Below, in pieces: positions 8,917-18,173 of a stretch of DNA of 32,507 nt. Source of the stretch: Paracoccaceae bacterium. GTDB lineage: Bacteria > Pseudomonadota > Alphaproteobacteria > Rhodobacterales > Rhodobacteraceae. The stretch covers positions 1 to 32,507 of the forward strand of contig JAHRVZ010000198.1 in assembly GCA_019090405.1 (NCBI GenBank), written 5' to 3'. Below the pieces are notes generated by a model that had not been told where the DNA came from, made no database searches, and saw only the letters and a program-made list of their open reading frames with translations. The position numbers and the translations under genes are program-made. Each line of letters begins with the position of its first letter. Position 1 is the stretch's first letter.

Positions 8917-9753
8917 GTGGTGGAGATGGGTGCGTCGACAAATGTCGCGCCAGTCATCATCAAACGGAAAAAGGTTATAGCTGGCGGCGGTCATCATGGC
9001 GGCGCATGGAAAGTCGCGTATGCGGACTTTGTCACAGCAATGATGGCTTTTTTCCTGTTGATGTGGCTGTTGAACGCGACGACTGAAAAACAACGAAAAG
9101 GACTGGCGGACTATTTTTCGCCTACGATTCCGATACATCGGATTTCCGGAGGAGGAGACGGTGCATTTGGTGGTAATGACATGTTTTCAGAGGATATTTT
9201 ACCTCTGGATGGATCTGGTGCAACTAACCGGAATCCCACCGAAGGTCGCAAAGCCCGCGGAGACTCTGGCGTCGACAAGAACGGTGTGGAAACGGATCAG
9301 TTCAGTAGCATCCAGGAGGCTCTAAAAGGCAAAAGTGGTGAGAGTCTTGTTGCTTCTGAGATGCTGAAACACATCCTGACCCGTGTCACAGATGAGGGGC
9401 TGATAATTGACATCTTCTCAACCGAAGAGAGCCCTCTTTTTGAAAAAGACAGTGACACTCCAAAACCCCTGCTGCGTGATCTGGCACGCATGATCGCACG
9501 GGTATCTGGGCAGGTAGTCAACAATATCGCGATTGAAGGCCACGTTAACGCCCATCCCCTGGTTTTGATCGAAAACCCGGTCTGGAGCCTGTCTGCCGCG
9601 CGCGCCACCCGTATGCGCCTGCTGCTCGAACAAGCTGGCCTTGAATCGAAACGGGTTCGCCGAGTTACCGGACATGCAGATAGAGAACCTGTTTTAAAAA
9701 ACACGATGGCGATTCGAAACAACAGGATCGAGGTGATTTTGCTACGCGAATAA
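8917..9753 (+). CDS. motB: Flagellar motor stator protein MotB (TM helix plus OmpA/MotB peptidoglycan-binding domain)
   Basis: VIIKRKKVIAGGGHHGGAWKVAYADFVTAMMAFFLLMWLLNAT contains the MotB TM with conserved Asp. C-terminal OmpA-like region. GTG start at 8917, or ATG at 8926. Confidence 0.93.
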   Translation: MVEMGASTNVAPVIIKRKKVIAGGGHHGGAWKVAYADFVTAMMAFFLLMWLLNATTEKQRKGLADYFSPTIPIHRISGGGDGAFGGNDMFSEDILPLDGSGATNRNPTEGRKARGDSGVDKNGVETDQFSSIQEALKGKSGESLVASEMLKHILTRVTDEGLIIDIFSTEESPLFEKDSDTPKPLLRDLARMIARVSGQVVNNIAIEGHVNAHPLVLIENPVWSLSAARATRMRLLLEQAGLESKRVRRVTGHADREPVLKNTMAIRNNRIEVILLRE

Positions 9754-9782
9754 TCTGGGCGAAATACAAAACATTTTAACTG

Positions 9783-9797
9783 TTAGCGTGGTGTTAA
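9783..9797 (+). promoter_or_regulatory. Candidate CtrA-type site TTAG-N7-TTAA upstream of flgE
   Basis: TTAGCGTGGTGTTAA in the motB-flgE intergenic region. Confidence 0.45.
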
Positions 9798-9855
9798 GTC
9801 ACCGCACGTTATCCGTTGTGTCAAGACTTGTGTGACACAGCAGAAAGGCGTGTTT

Positions 9856-11157
9856 ATGACTATTTCCTCTTCCCTTAATGCCGGAGTTGCCGGGCTTTCA
9901 TCGAATGCCAGTCGATTGGCATCCATTTCAGACAACATCGCAAATTCTTCGACTTATGGATATAAACGGGTTCAGACCGATTTTCATTCCATGGTCATTT
10001 CATCATCGGGCGGTACCTATTCCGCTGGTGGGGTGCGCACAACAAACCAGCGCCTGATCGACGAACGCGGGCCACTGGTCTCAACAAACAACCCAACCGA
10101 TTTGGCTGTTCGCGGGCGCGGCATGTTGCCAGTTGCATCACTTTCAAGTGTTTCCGTAGACAACGGGGATCCACAGATGATGTTGGCGACAACCGGATCG
10201 TTCCGAACTGATGCGGATGGTTATTTGACCACCGATTCCGGTCTTGTACTTTTAGGCTGGCCAGCGCTACCAGACGGATCAATTCCAAGTTATCCGCGCG
10301 ATACAGCCGACGGGTTGGAACCGGTACAAATAAACGTTAACCAATTTTCCGGTGAACCAACGACACAGATGTCTTTGAGCGTCAATCTGCCTGCAACAGA
10401 AACAGAATCCATTTCTGAAGGTGACATGCAGGAATTGTCGGTCGAATATTTCAACAATCTCGGCAATTCCGAAAATATCAGTGTCGAATTTACCCCAACT
10501 GTTCCGGCGGCAGGATCGTCCAATGAATGGACTGTTGTTATGCGCGACTCGGCCTCAGGTGGGGCAGTCATTGGTGAATATATTCTGACATTTAATGACA
10601 GCCGCACAGCCGGTGGCACGCTGGCGTCAGTTACGACCGTTTCAGGCGGAGCCTATGATCCGGCCACCGGATCTATGATCGTCAACGTCGACGGAGGGCC
10701 GATTGAAATCGACATAGGAAATATCGGCGAAAGCAATGGAATAACTCAACTTTCAGATCAGTTCGCCCCTGTGTCGATCTCCAAAGACGGATCCCCGGTC
10801 GGTAACATGACCAGCGTTGAAATCGACGCCAACGGTTATGTTCACGCCTTTTTCGATACCGGCATTACTCGTACAATTTATCAGATTCCACTGGTCGATC
10901 TGCCCAACCCCAATGGCATGATCGCGCTGGATAGACAAACTTATCTACCTTCACCAGAAAGCGGGACTTATTTCTTGTGGGATGCAGGTGAAGGGCCAAC
11001 AGGTGATATTGTATCCTATGCACGTGAGGAATCAGCGACCGATGTAGCAGGTGAACTGACATCCATGATTCAAACGCAACGGGCCTATTCGTCAAATGCC
11101 AAGGTGATCCAAACCGTGGACGAAATGCTTCAGGAAACGACCAACATCAAACGCTAA
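9856..11157 (+). CDS. flgE: Flagellar hook protein FlgE
   Basis: MTISSSLNAGVAGLSSNASRLASISDNIANSSTYGYKRVQTDF N-terminal rod/hook motif; C-terminal AYSSNAKVIQTVDEMLQETTNIKR. The ATG at 9856 is preferred over the GTG at 9832 in the ORF track. Confidence 0.93.
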   Translation: MTISSSLNAGVAGLSSNASRLASISDNIANSSTYGYKRVQTDFHSMVISSSGGTYSAGGVRTTNQRLIDERGPLVSTNNPTDLAVRGRGMLPVASLSSVSVDNGDPQMMLATTGSFRTDADGYLTTDSGLVLLGWPALPDGSIPSYPRDTADGLEPVQINVNQFSGEPTTQMSLSVNLPATETESISEGDMQELSVEYFNNLGNSENISVEFTPTVPAAGSSNEWTVVMRDSASGGAVIGEYILTFNDSRTAGGTLASVTTVSGGAYDPATGSMIVNVDGGPIEIDIGNIGESNGITQLSDQFAPVSISKDGSPVGNMTSVEIDANGYVHAFFDTGITRTIYQIPLVDLPNPNGMIALDRQTYLPSPESGTYFLWDAGEGPTGDIVSYAREESATDVAGELTSMIQTQRAYSSNAKVIQTVDEMLQETTNIKR

Positions 11158-11190
11158 CCTTTTGACTGACACCCTAAATCTGGAGATCTC

Positions 11191-12636
11191 ATGAGCATTT
11201 CATCAGCCTTCAACAGTGCGATGAGCGGTCTGAATGCCGCCAGCCGTGCCTCGGCGATTGTGTCCGAAAATATAGCAAATGCGATGACACATGGCTATTC
11301 AAGACGATCACTTAGCCTGACATCAAACAGCCTGACCGGCCCAGGTGTGAGGGTTATTGGTATCGTCAGGCATTCTGATCCTGTTATCGTCGCAAATCGA
11401 CGGGTTGGCGATGCCAGTTTTGCATCTGCAAACACCTTGGCGGGGTTTCATACTGGTTTTGAATCTCTGGTCGGCACGGTGACCGACCCGTCCTCTATTA
11501 GCTCGCGATTGGCCACATTTGAAAGCAGCCTGATTTCATCTGCCAGCATGCCAAATTCAACTCAAAGACTGGATATTGTGGCTAGCGCAGCTCGTGATCT
11601 GGCGCAATCCATTTCGCAAGCTGCGCAAGGGGTGCAAGATTTGCGGACCCATGCGGACAAGACAATCAACCTTCAGGTCGATACACTGAATTCCGCATTG
11701 GAAAGCGTACAAGAACTCAATGTGCGTATCACTGCCGCGAATTCCAGAGGCAGCGATATTGCATCGCTTCAGGATCAACGCCAACTTTTGATAGACGAGA
11801 TCAATCAATTGGTTCCGGTTCGCGAAATTGAACGTCAAAACGGCCAAATCGCGCTGTACACAGAGGGTGGGGCCATTCTTTTGGACGGTCCTGCCGCGAC
11901 TGTTGAGTTTACACCGGTCAACCTGACAACACCGGATATGTCTATTGAAAACGGTACCCTTTTTGGTTTGGAAATCAATGGGAGCCCAGTTTCAACAAAG
12001 GCATTTTCCGGAGGTGAATTGGCAGCCCAGTTTCACATCCGTGATGATCTGGCTGTTACTGCGAATGCGGACTTGGATGGTGTTGCCCGCGATCTGATTG
12101 AACGATTTGAAACTTTGGGGCTGGATCCATCACAACCTGCAGGCGCGCCCGGATTGTTCACAGACAACGGTTCGGCTCTGAATCCGGCGGACGAAACCGG
12201 CCTGGCATTGCGACTGTCATTGAATAATGTGGTTGATCCGGCTCAGGGTGGAGAAAGTTGGCGATTGCGAGACGGGCTTGGTGCGGCAGGCCCCGGTTCA
12301 GTTGGGGATGCCACTTTGCTCCAGGCATTTGAATCGGCTCTGACCGAAAATCGGGTGTCCGGTTCACCAATATTTGGATCCGCTCAATATTCGGCAGCTG
12401 ATGTTGCAGCCGAGCTGATGTCTAAAGCAGGATTGAGACAAGATCAGGCCGATCAAACCCTTAGCTTTGCCGCAACCAATAAAACCGAATTAACCAGAAT
12501 TGAATTGGCTATGGGAGTCGACACTGATGCAGAACTGCAAACCCTCATGGTCGTCGAACAGGCCTATGCCGCTAACGCCCGCGTGATCGAAGCGGTGGAC
12601 CAGATGATGGATGAATTGATGAGGCTTGGACAATGA
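11191..12636 (+). CDS. flgK: Flagellar hook-associated protein FlgK
   Basis: N-terminal FNSAMSGLNAASRASAIVSENIANAMTHGYSRRSL, C-terminal VVEQAYAANARVIEAVDQMMDELMRLG, position after flgE. Confidence 0.93.
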   Translation: MSISSAFNSAMSGLNAASRASAIVSENIANAMTHGYSRRSLSLTSNSLTGPGVRVIGIVRHSDPVIVANRRVGDASFASANTLAGFHTGFESLVGTVTDPSSISSRLATFESSLISSASMPNSTQRLDIVASAARDLAQSISQAAQGVQDLRTHADKTINLQVDTLNSALESVQELNVRITAANSRGSDIASLQDQRQLLIDEINQLVPVREIERQNGQIALYTEGGAILLDGPAATVEFTPVNLTTPDMSIENGTLFGLEINGSPVSTKAFSGGELAAQFHIRDDLAVTANADLDGVARDLIERFETLGLDPSQPAGAPGLFTDNGSALNPADETGLALRLSLNNVVDPAQGGESWRLRDGLGAAGPGSVGDATLLQAFESALTENRVSGSPIFGSAQYSAADVAAELMSKAGLRQDQADQTLSFAATNKTELTRIELAMGVDTDAELQTLMVVEQAYAANARVIEAVDQMMDELMRLGQ

Positions 12637-13640
12637 GTATGACTTCAATCGGGGATATGTCCCAGACCCTACTGCTTCGCAGTCGTGCAACGGACCTAAA
12701 ACAAACAATGTCGGTCTTGATGGAAGAACTTAGTTCGGGTCGAATTTCGGATCCGTCAAGCAGACTTGGTGGTGACTATTCACATTTGATTGATATTGAC
12801 CGCAATCTGACACGGCTTGAGGGTTATTCTATTGCAGCGACCGAAGCAAATTTATTTGCCAGTTCCACGCAATCCCGTTTGGGTCGGCTGCAGGACATTT
12901 CCGGATCGCTGTCTTCAAATATGATTCTGGCTACAAGCTCGTCAGATCACACCATGCAGGCCAGTGTTTCACAGCAGGCCCGCGCTAATCTGGCCGATGC
13001 TATGGGGATATTGAATGGTGAGGTCGCGGGCAAAAGCCTGTTTTCCGGAATAGATACTGATTTGGCCCCTCTTGAATCTGATGACTTACTTATGAGCGAG
13101 TTAAAAACCGTCTTGACCGGTTTAACTTCGGCCACTGACATAATTCAGGCGGCCGAAGACTGGTTTGAGGATCCCGCGGGATTTCGGGCAGCGATCTATC
13201 GCGGATCTACACAGGATTTATCTCCAATTCAAATCTCATCAAGCCAGCATGTTGGACTGTCGCTTAGGGCCGACAATTCAGAATTTCGAGACATGCTTCG
13301 CAATATGGCAGTGGTTGCAATTTCTTCTGATACTGACCTGAATATTTCCACTTCGGCCAAACAGGATTTGTTTCAGTCAGTGTCCGGAGATATTCTGGAA
13401 AAAAACGAAAATTTGACCTTGCTTAGTGCAAATCTGGGTTACGCAGAAATGCGAATTGAAGAGGCAATTACCCGAAACGAAAGCGCACGCACTAGCCTGG
13501 AATATGCCAAAGGCGCCTTGCTGGAAGCTGACCCTTATGAAACGGCGACACGACTGGAAAATGTGCAATTTCAGTTGGAAGCATTGTATTCCACTACTGT
13601 GCGCACATCTCGCCTCTCACTACTGGCGTTTCTGCAATGA
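12633..13640 (+). CDS. flgL: Flagellar hook-associated protein FlgL (flagellin-like)
   Basis: Flagellin-like N and C termini (LSSGRISDPSSRLGGDYSHLIDIDRNL), 4-bp overlaps with flgK and flgI. Confidence 0.88.
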   Translation: MSMTSIGDMSQTLLLRSRATDLKQTMSVLMEELSSGRISDPSSRLGGDYSHLIDIDRNLTRLEGYSIAATEANLFASSTQSRLGRLQDISGSLSSNMILATSSSDHTMQASVSQQARANLADAMGILNGEVAGKSLFSGIDTDLAPLESDDLLMSELKTVLTGLTSATDIIQAAEDWFEDPAGFRAAIYRGSTQDLSPIQISSSQHVGLSLRADNSEFRDMLRNMAVVAISSDTDLNISTSAKQDLFQSVSGDILEKNENLTLLSANLGYAEMRIEEAITRNESARTSLEYAKGALLEADPYETATRLENVQFQLEALYSTTVRTSRLSLLAFLQ

Positions 13641-14737
13641 GAATACTGCGCTTTTTTTTGATATTTTTGCTTGTGCCATCGTTTCTTCACGCTGGCAATA
13701 TTCGGCTGAAGGACCTCGTTGAATTTGATGGCGTTAGAGGTAATGACCTAGTTGGTTTCGGGTTGGTTGTCGGGCTGAATGGAACCGGAGACGGGCTTCG
13801 AAACTCACCCTTCACCGAAGAAATCATGTCAAATATTCTGGAACGCCTTGGGATCAACGTAGCGGGCGAGAAATTTCGTCCCAAAAATGTAGCTGCGGTT
13901 TTCGTGACAGCAACTTTGCCGCCATTTTCCCGAGTTGGCAGCCAAATTGATGTGTCAGTCTCTGCAACCGGAGATTCAGATAGCCTGTTGGGCGGAACGC
14001 TAATTATGACACCATTGAACGCAGCAGATGGACAGATTTATGCCGTTGCACAAGGCACCGTTCTTGCTGGTGGCGTTGCTGCCGAAGGCCAGGCCGCATC
14101 TATTGTTCAGGGAGTACCAACTTCTGGAGTGATTCCGGCGGGTGCGCGGGTTGAGCAGGAAATTGATTTTGAGCTTTCGGAATTGACGACTGTCAGACTG
14201 GCCTTACGCGAACCTGATTTTACGACCGCCGGCCGGATAGAGCAGGCAATAAACCGCGAATTCAGTCAACGTGTAGCCGTTATGAAAGATTCCGGCACTG
14301 TTGAATTGAACATTCTTGCAACCCGCTCAAATTCGACGGCTCATGCCCTTGGCAGGATCGAAAACATCTTGGTTGAACCGCAGCTAAAAGCTCGCGTTGT
14401 TGTTGACCAGAGATCCGGGACAATTGTCATGGGGAACGATGTGCGTCTGTCACGAGTGGCGGTATCGCAAGGAAATTTGACCCTGCGTATCGAAGAAGCA
14501 CCGATCGTTGTGCAGCCCAATCCATTTGCGGATGGTGAAACAGTTGTGGTTCCAAGAACCGGAGTATCCATCGATGAAGAGGATGGTGTGTCTCTTGCTG
14601 AAGTACCGGACAGCACATCGTTGTCTGAGGTGGTCGCAGGATTGAATGCGCTGGGTGTATCGCCGCGGAATATGATCGACATCCTTAAAAGCCTAAAAGC
14701 TGCGGGTGCGCTTCACGCAGAGTTCGTGGTTCGGTGA
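13637..14737 (+). CDS. flgI: Flagellar P-ring protein FlgI
   Basis: IRLKDLVEFDGVRGNDLVGFGLVVGLNGTGDGLRNSPFTEEIMSNILERLGI; signal peptide. Confidence 0.97.
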   Translation: MRILRFFLIFLLVPSFLHAGNIRLKDLVEFDGVRGNDLVGFGLVVGLNGTGDGLRNSPFTEEIMSNILERLGINVAGEKFRPKNVAAVFVTATLPPFSRVGSQIDVSVSATGDSDSLLGGTLIMTPLNAADGQIYAVAQGTVLAGGVAAEGQAASIVQGVPTSGVIPAGARVEQEIDFELSELTTVRLALREPDFTTAGRIEQAINREFSQRVAVMKDSGTVELNILATRSNSTAHALGRIENILVEPQLKARVVVDQRSGTIVMGNDVRLSRVAVSQGNLTLRIEEAPIVVQPNPFADGETVVVPRTGVSIDEEDGVSLAEVPDSTSLSEVVAGLNALGVSPRNMIDILKSLKAAGALHAEFVVR

Positions 14738-14765
14738 TGCAACTCACTGCGGGCTCTTCAAAGTC

Positions 14766-14803
14766 CACTCAGACAATAAACAAAAAGAACTGATGTCTGA
14801 GTG
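14766..14803. terminator. Perfect 10-bp inverted repeat between convergent flgI and fliP; candidate bidirectional terminator or hairpin
   Basis: CACTCAGACA (14766-14775), 18-nt loop, TGTCTGAGTG (14794-14803); no strong T tract follows. Confidence 0.45.
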
Positions 14804-14846
14804 TTTCGGTAAACCACTTGCGCCGTACCTGAAAACCTATCGCGAT

Positions 14847-15593
14847 CTATGGAAAGTAACTGCGGACCAAGGCACCTGCGATCAAGCTCCATCCATCTGC
14901 AACCACAAAAAAGGCGAGCTTGAAAGGCAAAGATACGATGGCTGGCGGTACCATCATCATGCCCATAGACATCAGAATTGCGGCAACAACCAAATCAATT
15001 ATCAGGAAAGGTAGAAACACCAGAAACCCAATCTGAAAGGCTCGGGAAATTTCTGATAACAAAAAGCTGGGAACCAACACTGAAAGATCCGCGTCTTGAG
15101 TGAGGCCGTTCGGCTCTATATCTGGACGGAGTTCTGCCATAGCAAGAAATGTATCTGGGTCGACACGGGCAGCCATGAACTCACGAAAAGGTTCCAGCGT
15201 CAGATGAAAAGCCGTTTCCACGTCAATGGCGTTTTCGACTAACGGACTGATGCCGGTCCGCCAAGCCTGAGTAAAAACCGGCTCCATAATGAAGTAGGTT
15301 AAGAACAATGCTAGACTGACGATCAGCATATTCGGTGGTGATTGCTGCAAGCCAATGGCCTGTCTCAGAATTGAAAGCACCGTTACTAAAAATGGGAAAC
15401 AAGTGATCATGATGATTAGCCCCGGTGCGATGCTGAGGACTGTAATCAACAAGATTAGCTGAATTGACCGGGCAGAAATTGAACCATCGCTGCCCAAAGA
15501 CAGCGATATTTCCTGTGCAAAAACAATTTGCGGCAAAGTGATGAACGATATTACACCAGCCAAGAATATCAGAAACTTAAGATGGGTTTTCAT
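14847..15593 (-). CDS. fliP: Flagellar export gate protein FliP
   Basis: IMITCFPFLVTVLSILRQAIGLQQSPPNMLIVSLALFLTYFIMEPVF...FQIGFLVFLPFLIIDLVVAAILMSMGMMMVPPAIVSLPFKLAFFVVADGW. Confidence 0.97.
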   Translation of the reverse strand: MKTHLKFLIFLAGVISFITLPQIVFAQEISLSLGSDGSISARSIQLILLITVLSIAPGLIIMITCFPFLVTVLSILRQAIGLQQSPPNMLIVSLALFLTYFIMEPVFTQAWRTGISPLVENAIDVETAFHLTLEPFREFMAARVDPDTFLAMAELRPDIEPNGLTQDADLSVLVPSFLLSEISRAFQIGFLVFLPFLIIDLVVAAILMSMGMMMVPPAIVSLPFKLAFFVVADGWSLIAGALVRSYFP

Positions 15594-15886
15594 CCCAGCC
15601 CATTCTGCAGATTAGCAATTTCTGTCAGGCGAACAGCAAGTTGGCCAGAGTTTTCGCCGTTCATTTCTTCTAATTGCCCTCGTGCGATCAGCCGATCGCC
15701 AACAAATAGGTCAACTGGGTCTTCCACCCGTTTATCAAGGATCAAAACTGCGTTCTCGCCCATTTCGACTAAATCGCGGATAAGAGGCCGCGCTTTGCCG
15801 ACTGAAACGACAATTTCGATTGGGACGGAAACAAATGGGTTGGATTGATCCGCCGCCAGGTGTGTTGGTTCAGCTGAACTGCTCAT
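15590..15886 (-). CDS. fliN: Flagellar C-ring/switch protein FliN
   Basis: SpoA-type domain: VPIEIVVSVGKARPLIRDLVEMGENAVLILDKRVEDPVDLFVGDRLIARGQL. The ATG at 15886 (MSSSAEP) is preferred to the 15955 ORF start. Confidence 0.92.
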   Translation of the reverse strand: MSSSAEPTHLAADQSNPFVSVPIEIVVSVGKARPLIRDLVEMGENAVLILDKRVEDPVDLFVGDRLIARGQLEEMNGENSGQLAVRLTEIANLQNGLG

Positions 15887-16481
15887 GTGAAATTTCCCTT
15901 CTAGTTGTATACTCAAATGCTTCGACAGCAGATCGAATTTCTTCAACCAAATCAAAGCTGTCTACTTCCAGCTCAGTAACGCCGACTTTCAGTTGAACTT
16001 GCCCTTCATTTAGCCTGGGGTCTTCGCGCAACATAACCGGAACAGAGAATTCCTGAGCCAGTATTGGTCGAAGCGCGATTCCCGATCCCACTGGAACGAC
16101 AAGTTCTACTGGTTGCTCAGCTTGCATTCGCGCCATCGCGGACAATTTTTCGACAATTAGAGGCACCAGAGTTTCCTGTATCACTTCAGGTACAATCGAC
16201 TCTGTAATCGCCTGGAAAACTGGTTCGATTGAACTCAACATCTGAGAAAGCGCTTCGTGGTAGGTAAACGATACATCCTGAAGGTTCTGCGCCAGCTTTC
16301 CAGTCAACCGGGTTTGATCGTTGGATTGCGCATCAATCGCGTCGTCCCATCCGGCCGTATAGCCCTGCTCAAACGATGCCAGCCGCTGATCTTCAATTGC
16401 AACATCGCTCATCAATTTATTTGATTCTTGCGATGCGGTTTGCATGCTGAAATCTTCCAGAATATGGGCAATTGGCATCAA
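15870..16481 (-). CDS. FliH-like flagellar assembly protein
   Basis: 203 aa between fliF and fliN, FEQGYTAGWDDAIDAQ near the N-terminus, C-terminal FliH/HrpE-like pattern; positional support. Confidence 0.65.
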   Translation of the reverse strand: MMPIAHILEDFSMQTASQESNKLMSDVAIEDQRLASFEQGYTAGWDDAIDAQSNDQTRLTGKLAQNLQDVSFTYHEALSQMLSSIEPVFQAITESIVPEVIQETLVPLIVEKLSAMARMQAEQPVELVVPVGSGIALRPILAQEFSVPVMLREDPRLNEGQVQLKVGVTELEVDSFDLVEEIRSAVEAFEYTTRREISHEQFS

Positions 16482-18100
16482 ATACTCTCCTCTTTTTCTT
16501 CAAGCCAGCCGCGCAATATTTCGACAGTTTCTTCCTGGCGTTCACCAATCATTGAACGCAGACGATCAACCGGGTCATCTGCTCGACCGCGCAAAGCAGT
16601 CATTTCACCAGTTGTCGCCGCTCCGGCAGAATCATCCTCTATTTCACCCGTCAAAACCGTACCGATTGGTGGTGCCGAAATTGGCATCGTAGTTAGCGCG
16701 TTAGCTGGAAAATCTACCGATTTCGACAAAACTGGGCGAACAACAAACAACCCCAAAACCATCGTCACCAACGCAAGCAATCCAATTTGAATCAAAGACA
16801 TCAAGTCTAGTTGAAGCTGCGACATTAGCGAGGAAACGGCAGGGGTCCCTAAAGGGTTAGAAACAGGAAGATCCATTGATTTCAGTGTGATAACGTCACC
16901 TCTTTCGGCATCAAATCCGACAGCCGATGCCACCAAATCACGCAACGCAGCCATTTCACCTTCGGTACGCGCCTGAAAAGATTCACCGCCATTTGCGTCA
17001 TCAGCAGACAGGCCATTTACAAGAACGGCAACGGTCAGACGTTTTACAGCCCCTGGAACACGTAGGATTTCGTGTTCAGTCTCCGAAATCTCAAAATTAA
17101 CACGTTCGCGCGTTTCTGATGTCTGCGCTGTTGATCCATCTGGCTCTTGCGCATCTCCATCAGGCAGATTTGATGCAACTGTGACACTCCCGGCCTGACT
17201 GGTTGAGTTGTCTGTGCGTTCTTCAGAATCGGTGCTGATGGCCACACGGCTTTCAGGATCTACAATGCGTTGCCGGACTGTTTCAGATTCGGTCACAGTC
17301 TCAACGCTAACCTCGACCACTGCATTTCCCGCACCGACACGTGCCTCTATCAGTCTTAAGACTCGGTCGCGCAAAATTTGCGCTCTATCCTCGGCGGAGT
17401 TTGCTGAAGCAGGGGCTTCTGCATTCCCGATTAGGGCACCATTCGCATCAATAACAACAACATTTTCAACCGACAGATCGGCCACTGCCGAGGCAATAAG
17501 ATACCGGAGCGCATTTGCTTGCGAGGGAGTCACCGGCGTACTGCTGGGGACGATAGACACTGATGCCGACGATTCAGCCGTACGTTGAAACGGGTTTGAA
17601 CCATTCTGAGCAATGTGCACACGCGCCTGTGCCACGTAAGGGCTAGCGACAATTGTACGAGCCAATTCACCTTCTTTTGCACGCCAATACGCAGCGTCAA
17701 ACATTTGCGAAGTCGTACCAAATCCGCTGAGCGAATCGAGCAATTCATACCCGGCAGATCCATTGGCAGGCAGCCCTTCGCTGGCCAACGTCATTCGCAG
17801 TTCGTCACGCAGCTTTGATTCTACATAAATTGACCCACCACGAACTTCGTAAACCGCGCGACGCTGTTCCAGAACGCGCACAACATCTCCTGCTGCACCG
17901 TTTTCCAATCCAGCATAAAGTAACGTCATCGAAGGCGCAGCGATCATTCTGGACATCGCAATAATGCTGACAATTATTGCCAATCCAGCCAGAAACACGA
18001 CACCTTGTTTACGTTTGTCCAAACCCACCCAGACATTTTTGATCTGTTGCAAGCCACCCTCCTTAATAACCGGCGATTCTGCGCGGCGATGAACCATCAT
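16478..18100 (-). CDS. fliF: Flagellar MS-ring protein FliF
   Basis: 540 aa; LLYAGLENGAAGDVVRVLEQRRAVYEVRGGSIYVESKLRDELRMTLASEGLPANGSAGYELLD; two TM segments; C-terminal EETVEILRGWLEE FliG-binding-like tail. Confidence 0.96.
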   Translation of the reverse strand: MMVHRRAESPVIKEGGLQQIKNVWVGLDKRKQGVVFLAGLAIIVSIIAMSRMIAAPSMTLLYAGLENGAAGDVVRVLEQRRAVYEVRGGSIYVESKLRDELRMTLASEGLPANGSAGYELLDSLSGFGTTSQMFDAAYWRAKEGELARTIVASPYVAQARVHIAQNGSNPFQRTAESSASVSIVPSSTPVTPSQANALRYLIASAVADLSVENVVVIDANGALIGNAEAPASANSAEDRAQILRDRVLRLIEARVGAGNAVVEVSVETVTESETVRQRIVDPESRVAISTDSEERTDNSTSQAGSVTVASNLPDGDAQEPDGSTAQTSETRERVNFEISETEHEILRVPGAVKRLTVAVLVNGLSADDANGGESFQARTEGEMAALRDLVASAVGFDAERGDVITLKSMDLPVSNPLGTPAVSSLMSQLQLDLMSLIQIGLLALVTMVLGLFVVRPVLSKSVDFPANALTTMPISAPPIGTVLTGEIEDDSAGAATTGEMTALRGRADDPVDRLRSMIGERQEETVEILRGWLEEKEESI

Positions 18101-18113
18101 TGTTCGATCCGCC

Positions 18114-18128
18114 TTAATAATCGGTTAG
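18114..18128. promoter_or_regulatory. Candidate CtrA-type site TTAA-N7-TTAG in the divergent fliF/fliL intergenic region
   Basis: TTAATAATCGGTTAG, 7 of 8 match to TTAA-N7-TTAA. Confidence 0.45.
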
Positions 18129-18173
18129 CTCCTGATCAGTTATGAGAGAGTCAGCAAGTTCGAGGTAACTCAG

